41,781 nt of DNA. It comes from Nocardiopsis potens DSM 45234 (GTDB lineage: Bacteria; Actinomycetota; Actinomycetes; Streptosporangiales; Streptosporangiaceae). The stretch is from contig NZ_ANBB01000020.1 in the NCBI RefSeq assembly GCF_000341105.1, forward strand, positions 1 to 41,781, given 5' to 3'. Shown here piece after piece: positions 15,761 to 23,625 of the stretch (the stretch's first letter is position 1; every line of letters begins with the position of its first letter). The notes under the pieces were generated by a model. It was given only the letters and a program-made list of their open reading frames with translations, was not told the DNA's origin and made no database searches. A program made the translations under genes and the position numbers.

Positions 15761-16996
15761 ATGGAACCGACCCCGTGGCCGATCCGGCCGATCACCGACG
15801 ACGAGTACCCCGCCTTCATCCGCGTCCTCCGCGAGGCGCTGCTCTCCCACCGCGACCCGTTCGACACCGAGCGGTCCCCCGTCACCGACATCGGGCGCAC
15901 CCTCGCCGCCTTCGACGGCGACCGGATCGTCGGCACCACTCTGGTGCACGCCCTGGAGATGGCCATGCCGGGCGGGCTCCGGCGGGTCGCCGGGGTGTCC
16001 GCGGTCGGGGTCTGGCCGACGCACCGCCGCCGCGGCCTGCTCACCGCGCTGATGCGCCGCCAGCTCGCCGACGTCCGCGAGGCCGGCGAGAGCACCGCGG
16101 CGCTCTTCGCCAGCGAGGGCGGGATCTACGGCCGGTTCGGCTACGGCCCGGCCGCGCCCCTCGCCCAGGTGCGGATCGGCCCCCGGGAGGCGGTGCTCCG
16201 GCCCGACCTGCCGCACGACCCCGCGCTGGAGGTCCGCTTCGGCGCCCCCCGCGAGCTCCGCGCGGAGCTCGCCGCGGCCCACGACGCGGCGCTCCCGCAC
16301 CGCTGGGGGACGTTCCGGCTGACCGACGCGTGGTGGCAGGAGCTGCTCAAGGACGGCGAGTCGGACCGGGGCGGCCGCTCCGCGCTCCGGGTCGCGGTGG
16401 CCGAGCGCGACGGCGGGCCCCGGGGCCTGGTCCTGTACCGGACCGCCCAGCGATGGCGGGACCAGGGCACCGCCGACTCCGGGCTGGACGTGGAGGCGCT
16501 GCACGCCGCCGACCCGGCCGCCGCCGTCCTGCTGTGGCGGCACGTCCTGGAGCGGGACCTGGTCGGCGAGGTGCGCGCCGAGGCGGTGCCGGTGGACGAC
16601 CCGGTGTTCCGCCTGTTCACCGACCCCTACCAGGTGGAGTCCAAGGTCCGGGACGGCCTCTGGCTCCGCCTGGTCGACCTGCGCCGGGCCCTGGCCGAGC
16701 GGCCCTACGCCGCCCCGGTCGACACGGTGCTGGAGGTCTCCGACCGGGACTGCCCGTGGAACGCCGGCCGCTGGCGGCTGCGCGGCGGCCCGGAGGGGGC
16801 CGAGTGCGCCCGCACCGATGCCGGGCCCGACGTGCGGCTGGACACCGCGCACCTGGCCTCGGCCTACCTGGGCGGCCACCGGCTGTCGGAGTTCGCCGAC
16901 GCCGGGCTGGTGGAGGAGCGCTCCCCCGGCGCCGTCACCGCCCTCGACCTGGCGCTGACCCCGCCCCGGGCACCTCACTGCCCGGTGGTCTTCTAG
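15761..16996 (+). CDS. Eis-like GNAT N-acetyltransferase
   Basis: 411-residue protein with the three-part Eis layout: an N-terminal GNAT fold, a second GNAT-like half and a C-terminal SCP2-like domain. The acetyl-CoA loop RRRGLLTALM (about 89-98) and the Eis block SEGGIYGRFGYG (118-129), which carries the catalytic tyrosine in characterised members, are both present. The chain ends in Phe, as in Mycobacterium tuberculosis Eis, where the terminal carboxylate acts as general base. Mycobacterial Eis acetylates aminoglycosides and lysine side chains; the substrate here is unknown. The ATG at 15761 gives the usual family length. An upstream in-frame ATG at 15569 would add a low-complexity extension. 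GATGATAG just before the start could be a -10, making the mRNA nearly leaderless. Confidence 0.88.
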   Translation: MEPTPWPIRPITDDEYPAFIRVLREALLSHRDPFDTERSPVTDIGRTLAAFDGDRIVGTTLVHALEMAMPGGLRRVAGVSAVGVWPTHRRRGLLTALMRRQLADVREAGESTAALFASEGGIYGRFGYGPAAPLAQVRIGPREAVLRPDLPHDPALEVRFGAPRELRAELAAAHDAALPHRWGTFRLTDAWWQELLKDGESDRGGRSALRVAVAERDGGPRGLVLYRTAQRWRDQGTADSGLDVEALHAADPAAAVLLWRHVLERDLVGEVRAEAVPVDDPVFRLFTDPYQVESKVRDGLWLRLVDLRRALAERPYAAPVDTVLEVSDRDCPWNAGRWRLRGGPEGAECARTDAGPDVRLDTAHLASAYLGGHRLSEFADAGLVEERSPGAVTALDLALTPPRAPHCPVVF

Positions 16997-17081
16997 TCGC
17001 CTTCCCGGCGGGCGCCTTTTCAGCGGCGCCCGGGCGTACTACCGTCGCGGCAGGGGCCGACGGCCCGGGAAGGCGGTGCCG

Positions 17082-17345
17082 ATGGGGCGGACGCACATCA
17101 CCCTGTCGGCCGCGATGCGCGCACGCGACGTGTCGCGCCCGCGGCCCGGCGACGCCGAGCCCCCGCCCGACGGCGCCCCTTCCGCCGAGGGCACCGCCTC
17201 CGGCCCGGAGACGGGCGACGGAGGGTCCGGCGGGCCCGCCTCCCGGCAGCGCAGCGGGCCCGCCGCACCCGCCCGCCCCGACGACCTGGTGGTCCCGCCC
17301 CCGCCCCGGCCGCGGCGCGGCAGGCGCGCCCGCCGGCGCCGCTGA
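17082..17345 (+). CDS. Small hypothetical protein, Pro/Arg-rich
   Basis: 87-residue protein without a recognised domain. It opens with a structured-looking segment (MGRTHITLSAAMRARDVSRP), followed by a disordered Pro/Gly/Ala stretch and a basic end rich in Arg. The ATG at 17082 has GGGAAGG 8 nt upstream, the main support for translation. It follows the acetyltransferase gene by 85 nt on the same strand. The arginine-rich end may simply reflect base composition. Expression is plausible but unproven. Confidence 0.5.
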   Translation: MGRTHITLSAAMRARDVSRPRPGDAEPPPDGAPSAEGTASGPETGDGGSGGPASRQRSGPAAPARPDDLVVPPPPRPRRGRRARRRR

Positions 17346-17384
17346 CCCCGATCCGGCCCGCCCGGACCGGCCGGACACGCACCG

Positions 17385-17417
17385 AGGCCCCGCCGCCCTG
17401 GTCGGGCGGCGGGGCCT
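17385..17417. terminator. Hairpin terminator between small ORF and rpiB
   Basis: The 14-nt arms 17385-17398 and 17404-17417 pair perfectly around TGGTC. It lies between convergent stops and can serve both rpiB (minus) and the small plus-strand gene. Confidence 0.75.
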
Positions 17418-17436
17418 GCGGGGTGCCGGGGCCGGG

Positions 17437-17904
17437 CTACGGCAGCGGCGGGAGCTCGCCGGTCCGCTCGTAGTCGGTGAGCATGCCGATGCGCCGGCCG
17501 TGCCGCTCCTCGCCGCTGTAGGGCGTGCCGAGGAAGAGCTCGACCAGGCGGACCGCCTCCTCGGTGCTGTGCATGCGGGCGCCGATGCCGATCACGTTGG
17601 CGTCGTTGTGCTCGCGGGCCAGGACCGCGGTGTCCTCGCTCCAGGCGAGCGCGGCGCGGACGCCCTTGACCTTGTTGGCGGCGATCTGCTCGCCGTTGCC
17701 GGAACCGCCGATCACCACGCCCAGGGAGCCCGGGTCGGCGGCGACGCCCTCGGCGGCGCGGAGCACGAAGGGCGGGTAGTCGTCGACGGCGTCGTAGACG
17801 GCCGGCCCGGCGTCCACGACCTCGTGCCCCCGCTCCTTGAGCCAGGAGACGAGGTGCTCCTTCAGTTCGAAGCCTGCGTGATCGGATCCAAGATAAACTC
17901 GCAC
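17437..17904 (-). CDS. rpiB: Ribose-5-phosphate isomerase B
   Basis: 155-residue cytosolic isomerase that interconverts ribose 5-phosphate and ribulose 5-phosphate in the pentose phosphate pathway. SDHAGFELKEHL at 7-18 forms part of the phosphate and base-binding site. The anion-hole loop GGSGNGEQIAANKVKGVRAAL and EHNDANVIGIGARM are typical of RpiB. The GTG start at 17904 has CTGGGGG upstream. The gene begins only 37 nt after a 13-bp hairpin that follows the 51-residue membrane-protein ORF. That leaves little room for a separate promoter, so partial read-through from that ORF is likely. Confidence 0.95.
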   Translation of the reverse strand: MRVYLGSDHAGFELKEHLVSWLKERGHEVVDAGPAVYDAVDDYPPFVLRAAEGVAADPGSLGVVIGGSGNGEQIAANKVKGVRAALAWSEDTAVLAREHNDANVIGIGARMHSTEEAVRLVELFLGTPYSGEERHGRRIGMLTDYERTGELPPLP

Positions 17905-17941
17905 GCCCCCAGTGTGGCAGGTCAGCCGGGTGGAAGTGCAG

Positions 17942-17971
17942 CGGCCCGCCCCGCGGGCGCGGGGCGGGCCG
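17942..17971 (-). terminator. Hairpin between small membrane-protein ORF and rpiB
   Basis: The 13-nt arms 17942-17954 and 17959-17971 pair perfectly around GGGC. It is a candidate terminator or attenuator between the two minus-strand genes. The distance to the rpiB start is 37 nt. Confidence 0.65.
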
Positions 17972-18011
17972 TTCGGGGGGCGCGTCCGCGCCGCCCGGAG
18001 TCCTCAGGTCC

Positions 18012-18167
18012 TCAGAAGGCGAGGGTGCCGTTGGCCGCGTAGGCGACGCTCAGGCCGAGCGCGGCGAACAGGGCCATCGACAGGATCGCGACGACGTTGG
18101 TGACGACGATGCTCTTGATGTCCTTGCTCAGCGGACCGGCCTTCGACACCTTGGGCTTGCTGCTCAA
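18012..18167 (-). CDS. Small single-span membrane protein, 51 residues
   Basis: This ORF begins with TTG at 18167, 6 nt after GAGG (TTTGAGGTGTGAG). It reads MSSKPKVSKAGPLSKDIKSI and then one hydrophobic helix (about 20-43, VVTNVVAILSMALFAALGLS), with a short end (YAANGTLAF). The basic N-terminus before the helix predicts N-in, C-out topology. No domain is recognised. It has good ribosome-binding-site spacing and its own hairpin. A cluster of charged residues next to a clean hydrophobic span supports it as a real gene. It is upstream of rpiB on the same strand and may be cotranscribed with it. Confidence 0.65.
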   Translation of the reverse strand: MSSKPKVSKAGPLSKDIKSIVVTNVVAILSMALFAALGLSVAYAANGTLAF

Positions 18168-18276
18168 CTCACACCTCAAAGAATGGGTAACCCGGACATA
18201 ACGTCGGACCCATGGTATGCAGCGGACCCGAGTGCCCCGACCCGCCCCCGAGCTGTGCGGCCCGGCCTCCCCGGGG

Positions 18277-19698
18277 CTACCGCTGGATGGCCTTGACCTC
18301 GCAGAACTCGTCCAGCCCGTGCAGGCCCCACTCGCGGCCGACGCCGGACTGCTTGTAGCCGCCGAAGGGCACCCGCGGGTTGACCCCGCCGCCGTTCACC
18401 GAGACCTGCCCGGCGCGGAGCCGGCGGGCCACCGCCATCGCCCGGTCCGCGTCGCCGGACCAGACCGCCGCGGCCAGCCCGTAGACGGTGTCGTTGGCGA
18501 TCGCGACGGCGTCCTCCTCGTCCTCGTAGGGGATGACCGCGAGCACCGGGCCGAAGATCTCCTCCCGGGCGATCCGCATGTCGTTGCGGACGTCGGCGAA
18601 GACGGTGGGCCGGACGTAGTAGCCGCGCTCCACCCCCTCCGGCGGCTCCGCGCCGCCGGTGACCAGGCGGGCCCCCTCGGCCACCCCGGCCTCGATGTAG
18701 CCGCGGACCCGCTCCAGCTGCTGGGCGGAGACCAGCGGCCCCATCCGGGTGGACTCCTGCATCGGGTCGCCGGGGGCGTACTTCTCCGCGGCGCGGGCGG
18801 CGAGCCCGACGGCCTCGTCGTACCTCTCCCGGGGCACCAGCATCCGGGTGAGGGCGTTGCAGCTCTGCCCGGTGTTGCGCATCACGTCGGCCACCCCGGC
18901 CTTGACCGCGGCCTCCAGGTCGGCGTCGTCCAGGATGACGTTGGGCGACTTGCCGCCGAGCTCCAGCGCGACCTTCTTGACCGTGGCCGCGGCCACCTCG
19001 GTGATCCGCTTGCCGGCCCGGCCGGAGCCGGTGAAGGAGACCATGTCGACGTCGGGGTGGGCGGCGATCGCCTCGCCGACCACCGGGCCCAGGCCGGAGA
19101 CCATGTTGAACACCCCGGCGGGCAGGCCGGCGTCGTGCAGCACCTCGGCGAAGGCGTAGGCGCCCAGCGGGGCGACCTCGGTGGGCTTGAGCACCACGGT
19201 GTTGCCGGCCAGCAGCGCCGGGACGACCTTGAGCACGATCTGGTGCAGCGGGTAGTTCCACGGGGTGATCGCGCCGACCACTCCGTAGGGTTCGCGCACC
19301 ACGATCGAGGAGCCGACCTCCTCGCCGGTGAAGTAGCGCTCGCCGACCTCCTCGGCCAGGTCCAGGTAGGTGGAGAACATCAGCAGCGGCAGGCCGGCCT
19401 GGACCTTGGCGGCGAACTTCAGCGGGGCGCCCATGTCCGCGGCCATCGCCGCGGCGATCTCGGGGGCGCGCTCGGAGAACAGGGCCAGCGCCTTGCCGAG
19501 CACGGCGCGGCGCTGCTGCACCGGCAGCGCGGACCAGGCCGGGAAGGCGGCCCGCGCCGCGGCGACCGCGCGGTCCGCGTCGGCCGGGTCGCCGGCCGGA
19601 ACGGTGTCGATGACCTCTTCGGTCGCGGGGTTGACGACGTCGAGGGAGGCGGTGGAGGCGGACGGCGTCCAGGCGCCGTCGATGTAGAGGGAACGCAT
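18277..19698 (-). CDS. NAD(P)-dependent aldehyde dehydrogenase
   Basis: 473-residue enzyme of the ALDH superfamily that oxidises an aldehyde to the acid. The catalytic Cys280 is in NTGQSCNA, general base Glu246 in [10 protein letters not shown] and the oxyanion Asn148 in TPWNYP. The nucleotide loop is [12 protein letters not shown]. The ATG at 19698 is chosen over an upstream in-frame codon at 19731 because AAGGTGGG precedes it and the protein then starts directly with the family fold. The substrate is unresolved; the sequence resembles broad-specificity or betaine/semialdehyde-type enzymes. It is separated from the upstream small gene by a 13-bp hairpin, so it is likely its own unit. Confidence 0.93.
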   Translation of the reverse strand: MRSLYIDGAWTPSASTASLDVVNPATEEVIDTVPAGDPADADRAVAAARAAFPAWSALPVQQRRAVLGKALALFSERAPEIAAAMAADMGAPLKFAAKVQAGLPLLMFSTYLDLAEEVGERYFTGEEVGSSIVVREPYGVVGAITPWNYPLHQIVLKVVPALLAGNTVVLKPTEVAPLGAYAFAEVLHDAGLPAGVFNMVSGLGPVVGEAIAAHPDVDMVSFTGSGRAGKRITEVAAATVKKVALELGGKSPNVILDDADLEAAVKAGVADVMRNTGQSCNALTRMLVPRERYDEAVGLAARAAEKYAPGDPMQESTRMGPLVSAQQLERVRGYIEAGVAEGARLVTGGAEPPEGVERGYYVRPTVFADVRNDMRIAREEIFGPVLAVIPYEDEEDAVAIANDTVYGLAAAVWSGDADRAMAVARRLRAGQVSVNGGGVNPRVPFGGYKQSGVGREWGLHGLDEFCEVKAIQR

Positions 19699-19751
19699 GC
19701 CGCCCACCTTCCCAGAACGGCGTTCGGTCATGCCCGGGCGCGTCCGGAAAG

Positions 19752-19794
19752 GCGCCGCGGGCCGCCCGCCCGGGGGCGGCCCGGCCCGCGGCGC
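19752..19794 (-). terminator. Hairpin terminator after the 54-residue gene
   Basis: The 13-nt arms GCGCCGCGGGCCG (19752-19764) and CGGCCCGCGGCGC (19782-19794) are perfectly complementary, with GC-rich loop sequence that can extend the stem. It begins 4 nt beyond the small gene's stop. Confidence 0.65.
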
Positions 19795-19798
19795 GGGC

Positions 19799-19963
19799 TC
19801 ACCCCCAGTGCGGCGGGCGGTCCTCCAGCAGGCGCGCCGTGTCGTCCTCGGCGGCCTCGCCCCAGGACGAGCCGCGCTCGTCGTCGGTGATGTCCGGCAG
19901 GACGTCCAGGCCGTCGTCGAAGGCGGACAGGTCGATCCGCCGGTCGTCGTCGGGAGCGGTCAT
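19799..19963 (-). CDS. Small acidic conserved-type protein, 54 residues
   Basis: Strongly acidic protein beginning [17 protein letters not shown], with [19 protein letters not shown] in the centre and ending LEDRPPHWG. The ending looks like one recurring in small actinobacterial hypothetical proteins, which is recall and not a search. No domain or membrane segment is visible. The ATG at 19963 has GGAGG 7 nt upstream. It follows the Rv2466c-like gene by 20 nt on the same strand, so the two form an operon. A role with the redox protein can only be guessed from that linkage. Confidence 0.7.
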   Translation of the reverse strand: MTAPDDDRRIDLSAFDDGLDVLPDITDDERGSSWGEAAEDDTARLLEDRPPHWG

Positions 19964-19983
19964 CGGTGCGCCTCCAGCGCTGC

Positions 19984-20610
19984 TCAGTCGAAGATGGGGT
20001 CGCGGGTGCGGGTCCGCTTGAGCTCGAAGAAGCCGTCGGTCCCGGCGACCAGGACCACGCCGTCCCACAGCCGCCCGGCGGCCTCGCCCTTGGGGGCGGG
20101 GGTCACCACGGGGCCGAAGAAGGACACCCCGTCCACCGAGATGACCGGGGTGCCGACGTCCTCGCCGACCCGGTCCATGCCGTCGTGGTGCGAGCGGCGC
20201 AGGGCCTCATCGTAGTCCTCGGAACCGGCCGCCTCGGCCAGGTCCTCGGGCAGGCCGGCCTCCTTGAGCGCGTCCCGCACCGCGGGCAGGCCGACCTCCT
20301 CGCCGCGCAGGTGGAAGCGGGTGCCCAGGGCGGTGTAGAGCGGGCCGAGGACCTCGTTGCCGAACCGCTGCTCGGCGGCGATGGCGACCCGGACCGGGCC
20401 CCAGCCCTGCTTCATGATCTCCCGGTACTTCTCCGGGAGCTCGTCGCGGCCCTCGTTCAGCACCGACAGGCTCATCACGTGCCAGCGGGCCTTCACCGGC
20501 CGGACCTTCTCCACCTCCAGCAGCCAGCGCGACGCGAGCCAGGCCCACGGGCACATCGGGTCGAACCAGAAATCGGCGGTCTTCACGGGTTCCATCGGCG
20601 TCTCGGCCAC
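19984..20610 (-). CDS. Rv2466c-like DsbA-fold protein (mycothiol-dependent reductase family), CPWA active site
   Basis: 208-residue protein with a thioredoxin fold interrupted by a helical insert, closely resembling mycobacterial Rv2466c from [10 protein letters not shown] through [17 protein letters not shown] and [15 protein letters not shown] to [10 protein letters not shown] at the end. Rv2466c uses mycothiol and a CPWC centre. Here the second cysteine is Ala (Cys20-Pro-Trp-Ala23), so only the nucleophilic cysteine remains. That would favour a monothiol mechanism with mycothiol as resolving thiol. The GTG at 20610 has GCGAGGAG 7 nt upstream. An internal ATG five codons later is less supported. 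It is first of a two-gene unit with the acidic 54-residue protein. Substrate unknown. Confidence 0.88.
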   Translation of the reverse strand: MAETPMEPVKTADFWFDPMCPWAWLASRWLLEVEKVRPVKARWHVMSLSVLNEGRDELPEKYREIMKQGWGPVRVAIAAEQRFGNEVLGPLYTALGTRFHLRGEEVGLPAVRDALKEAGLPEDLAEAAGSEDYDEALRRSHHDGMDRVGEDVGTPVISVDGVSFFGPVVTPAPKGEAAGRLWDGVVLVAGTDGFFELKRTRTRDPIFD

Positions 20611-20879
20611 GTCTCGGCTCCTCGCAGAGTTCAGGGCGGCGTCTCGGGGGTCGCGGGGGCGCCCTGAAGACCCCCACGCGAGCGTCAACCGCGCCCACGC
20701 ACGCCGCATTCCGCCCGGTTCGTCCGCCCGCTCGGCATCCGGGGCCCGGAAGTGGCAGGATCTAGGCCCAGGGAAGCACAACCTGGCAGGGCCTCCCAGG
20801 GACGCGGCCGACCGCCGCGCGGTGGAGGCCGCCTTTCGATTGCGGCCGGCGACGACGACGGCCGCGAAGGGAGCGGTAC

Positions 20880-23426
20880 GTGGCGGGCAACCTGACACGC
20901 GACGAGGCACGCGAGCGCGCGAGGCTCCTCGACGTCTCCTCCTACGACGTCGAGCTCGACCTGACCACCGGGGACACGGCCTTCCGGTCCGCCACGACGA
21001 TCCGCTTCGACTGCACCGAGCCCGGCGCGTCGACCTTCGTCGACCTGGTGGCCCCCGCGGTCTCCGAGATCGTGCTGAACGGCCGCGCACTGGACCCGGC
21101 CGAGGTGTTCGACGGCGGCCGGATCGCGCTGAGCGGCCTGGAGGCCTCCAACGAGCTGCGCGTGGTGGCCGACGCCGCCTACATGCGCACCGGCGAGGGG
21201 CTGCACCGGTTCGTCGACCCGGTGGACGGCAAGACCTACCTGTACACGCAGTTCGAGACGTCGGACGCGCACCGCATGTACACCTGCTTCGACCAGCCGG
21301 ACCTCAAGGCCCGGTTCGAGCTGGCGGTGCTCGCCCCGGCCGACTTCGAGGTGGTGAGCAACAGCGCCCCGGACGCGGTGCGCGAGCCGGTGCAGGACTC
21401 CGGCGCGGAGAAGGTCCGCTGGCACTTCCCCGCCACCGAGCCGATCTCCACCTACATCACCGCGCTCATCGCCGGGCCGTACCACGTCGAGCGGGACTCC
21501 CACGACGGCATCCCGCTGGGCGTGTACTGCCGGGCCTCGCTGGCGGAGTTCCTGGACGCCGACGCCATCTTCGAGGTCACCAAGCAGGGCTTCGACTTCT
21601 TCCACGGCGTGTTCGGTCTGCGCTACCCGTTCGGCAAGTACGACCAGCTCTTCGTGCCGGAGTTCAACGCCGGCGCGATGGAGAACGCCGGCGCGGTCAC
21701 CTTCCTGGAGGACTACGTCTTCCGGTCCCGGGTCACCGACGCCCGCTACGAGCGCCGCGCGGAGACCATCCTGCACGAGATGGCGCACATGTGGTTCGGC
21801 GACCTGGTCACCATGCGCTGGTGGGACGACCTGTGGCTGAACGAGTCGTTCGCGACCTACAGCAGCGTGCACTGCCAGGCCGAGGCCACCAAGTGGACCG
21901 ACGCCTGGACCACCTTCGCCAACGTGGAGAAGGCCTGGGCGCTCCGCCAGGACCAGCTGCCCTCCACCCACCCGATCGCCGCCGACATCCCGGACATGCA
22001 GGCGGTGGAGGTCAACTTCGACGGCATCACCTACGCCAAGGGCGCCTCGGTGCTCAAGCAGCTGGTGGCCTACGTCGGGGTGGACGCGTTCTTCGCCGGG
22101 GTGCGCGAGTACTTCAACGAGCACGCCTGGGGCAACACCGAGCTCTCCGACCTGCTCCGCCAGCTGGAGCGCGCCTCCGGCCGGGAGCTGTCCGGCTGGT
22201 CCCGGGAGTGGCTGGAGACCGCGGGCGTCAACACCATGCACCCGGACTTCGAGGTGGACGCCGAGGGGAACTTCACCTCCTTCGCGGTGCTGCAGGAGGC
22301 CCCGGCCGACCACCCGACGCTGCGCTCGCACCGGCTCGCGGTCGGCCTGTACGACCGCACCGACAAGGGCATCGTCCGCCGCGACCGGGTGGAGCTGGAC
22401 GTCAGCGGTCCGCGCACCGAGATCCCCGAGCTGGTCGGCAAGGCCCGCCCGGACCTGGTGCTGATCAACGACGACGACCTCACCTTCACCAAGATCCGGC
22501 TGGACGACCGGTCGCTGCGCACCGTGGTGGAGTCGGCCGGCGAGATCGCCGAGTCGCTGCCGCGCGCGCTGTGCTTCTCGGCCGCCTGGGACATGACCCG
22601 CGACGCGGAGATGGCCGCCCGCGACTACGTGCGGCTGGTCGTCTCCGGCATCGGCGGGGTCGGTGACGTCTCGGTCGCCCAGATGCTGCTCCGCCAGGCC
22701 GTCTCGGCGCTGGTCAACTACGCCGCCCCGGAGTGGCGCGAGACCGGCTTCCGGCTCCTCGCCGACCGGCTGCGCGACCTGCTCACCGCCGCCGAGCCCG
22801 GCAGCGACCTGCAGCTGGTCTACGCCACCGGTTTCGCCGACGCCGCCGTCGGCGACGAGCACCTGTCGCTGCTGCAGGGGCTGCTGGACGGCGCGATCAC
22901 CGTGGACGGCCTCACCGTCGACACCGACCTGCGCTGGACCCTGCTGCGCCGGCTGGTCGCGGCGGGCAAGGCCGGGGAGAAGGAGATCGCCGCCGAGCTG
23001 GAGTCGGACGCCACCGCCACCGGCGAGCGGCACGCCGCCGGCTGCCGGGCCGCGGTGCCCACCGCCGAGGCCAAGGCGCAGACCTGGGAGCGGATCGTCC
23101 GCGGCGACATGGCCAACGCCGAGTTCCGCGCGACCCTGGCCGGGTTCGGCGAGCCGGCCCACCGCGAGCTGGTCCGGCCCTACGTCGACTCCTACTTCTC
23201 CCGGCTGGGCGACATCTGGGAGAACTGGACCAAGGAGTTCGCCCAGTCCTTCGCGGAGATGGCCTACCCGGGCCAGCTCGTCGAGGAGGAGACCCTCCGC
23301 CGCACCGACGCCTACCTGGAGTCGGAGTCGCCGGCCCCGGCGCTCCGCCGCCTCCTGGTCGAGGGCCGCGCCACGGTCGAGCGCGCCCTGGAGGCCCAGC
23401 GCCGCGACGCCCGCGCCGCCGAGTAG
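20880..23426 (+). CDS. pepN: Aminopeptidase N (M1 family zinc metallopeptidase)
   Basis: 848-residue enzyme that removes N-terminal residues from peptides in the cytoplasm. The exopeptidase motif GAMEN is at 265-269. The zinc site HEMAH begins at 299, with the third ligand in LNESFATY. The C-terminal half is the ERAP1-like helical domain. The length is standard for actinobacterial PepN. The GTG start at 20880 follows AAGGGAG by 6 nt. It is divergent from the Rv2466c-like gene over 269 nt, in which no further gene is seen. Two short tandem duplications and two strong hairpins follow the stop. Confidence 0.96.
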   Translation: MAGNLTRDEARERARLLDVSSYDVELDLTTGDTAFRSATTIRFDCTEPGASTFVDLVAPAVSEIVLNGRALDPAEVFDGGRIALSGLEASNELRVVADAAYMRTGEGLHRFVDPVDGKTYLYTQFETSDAHRMYTCFDQPDLKARFELAVLAPADFEVVSNSAPDAVREPVQDSGAEKVRWHFPATEPISTYITALIAGPYHVERDSHDGIPLGVYCRASLAEFLDADAIFEVTKQGFDFFHGVFGLRYPFGKYDQLFVPEFNAGAMENAGAVTFLEDYVFRSRVTDARYERRAETILHEMAHMWFGDLVTMRWWDDLWLNESFATYSSVHCQAEATKWTDAWTTFANVEKAWALRQDQLPSTHPIAADIPDMQAVEVNFDGITYAKGASVLKQLVAYVGVDAFFAGVREYFNEHAWGNTELSDLLRQLERASGRELSGWSREWLETAGVNTMHPDFEVDAEGNFTSFAVLQEAPADHPTLRSHRLAVGLYDRTDKGIVRRDRVELDVSGPRTEIPELVGKARPDLVLINDDDLTFTKIRLDDRSLRTVVESAGEIAESLPRALCFSAAWDMTRDAEMAARDYVRLVVSGIGGVGDVSVAQMLLRQAVSALVNYAAPEWRETGFRLLADRLRDLLTAAEPGSDLQLVYATGFADAAVGDEHLSLLQGLLDGAITVDGLTVDTDLRWTLLRRLVAAGKAGEKEIAAELESDATATGERHAAGCRAAVPTAEAKAQTWERIVRGDMANAEFRATLAGFGEPAHRELVRPYVDSYFSRLGDIWENWTKEFAQSFAEMAYPGQLVEEETLRRTDAYLESESPAPALRRLLVEGRATVERALEAQRRDARAAE

Positions 23427-23433
23427 CCGGTCC

Positions 23434-23516
23434 CGGAACGGCGGCCTCGGAACGGCGGCCGGGCGGCGCACCCCGCCCGGCCGCCCCGACCGGAGAACCC
23501 GGTCGGAGAACCCGGT
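23434..23516. repeat. Two adjacent tandem duplications downstream of pepN
   Basis: The 14-nt unit beginning CGGAACGGCGGCC is duplicated at 23434-23447 and 23448-23461. A different 13-nt unit, CGGAGAACCCGGT, is duplicated exactly at 23491-23503 and 23504-23516. Confidence 0.85.
23454..23485 (+). terminator. First hairpin after pepN
   Basis: The arms GGCGGCCGGGCG (23454-23465) and CGCCCGGCCGCC (23474-23485) pair perfectly around an 8-nt loop. It lies 27 nt after the pepN stop. Confidence 0.65.
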
Positions 23517-23533
23517 CCGAGGTCCCGACCACT

Positions 23534-23563
23534 GAGGGGGCGGCCCGCCCGGGCCGCCCCCTC
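23534..23563. terminator. Second, bidirectional hairpin between pepN and malQ
   Basis: The arms GAGGGGGCGGCCC (23534-23546) and GGGCCGCCCCCTC (23551-23563) pair perfectly around GCCC. It lies between convergent genes and probably also ends malQ transcripts. Confidence 0.75.
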
Positions 23564-23625
23564 GCCGCGTCTTCCCGCCTTCGCCGTGCCCGGGGGCGCG
23601 GGCCCGCGCGGGCCCGCGCCCGCCG

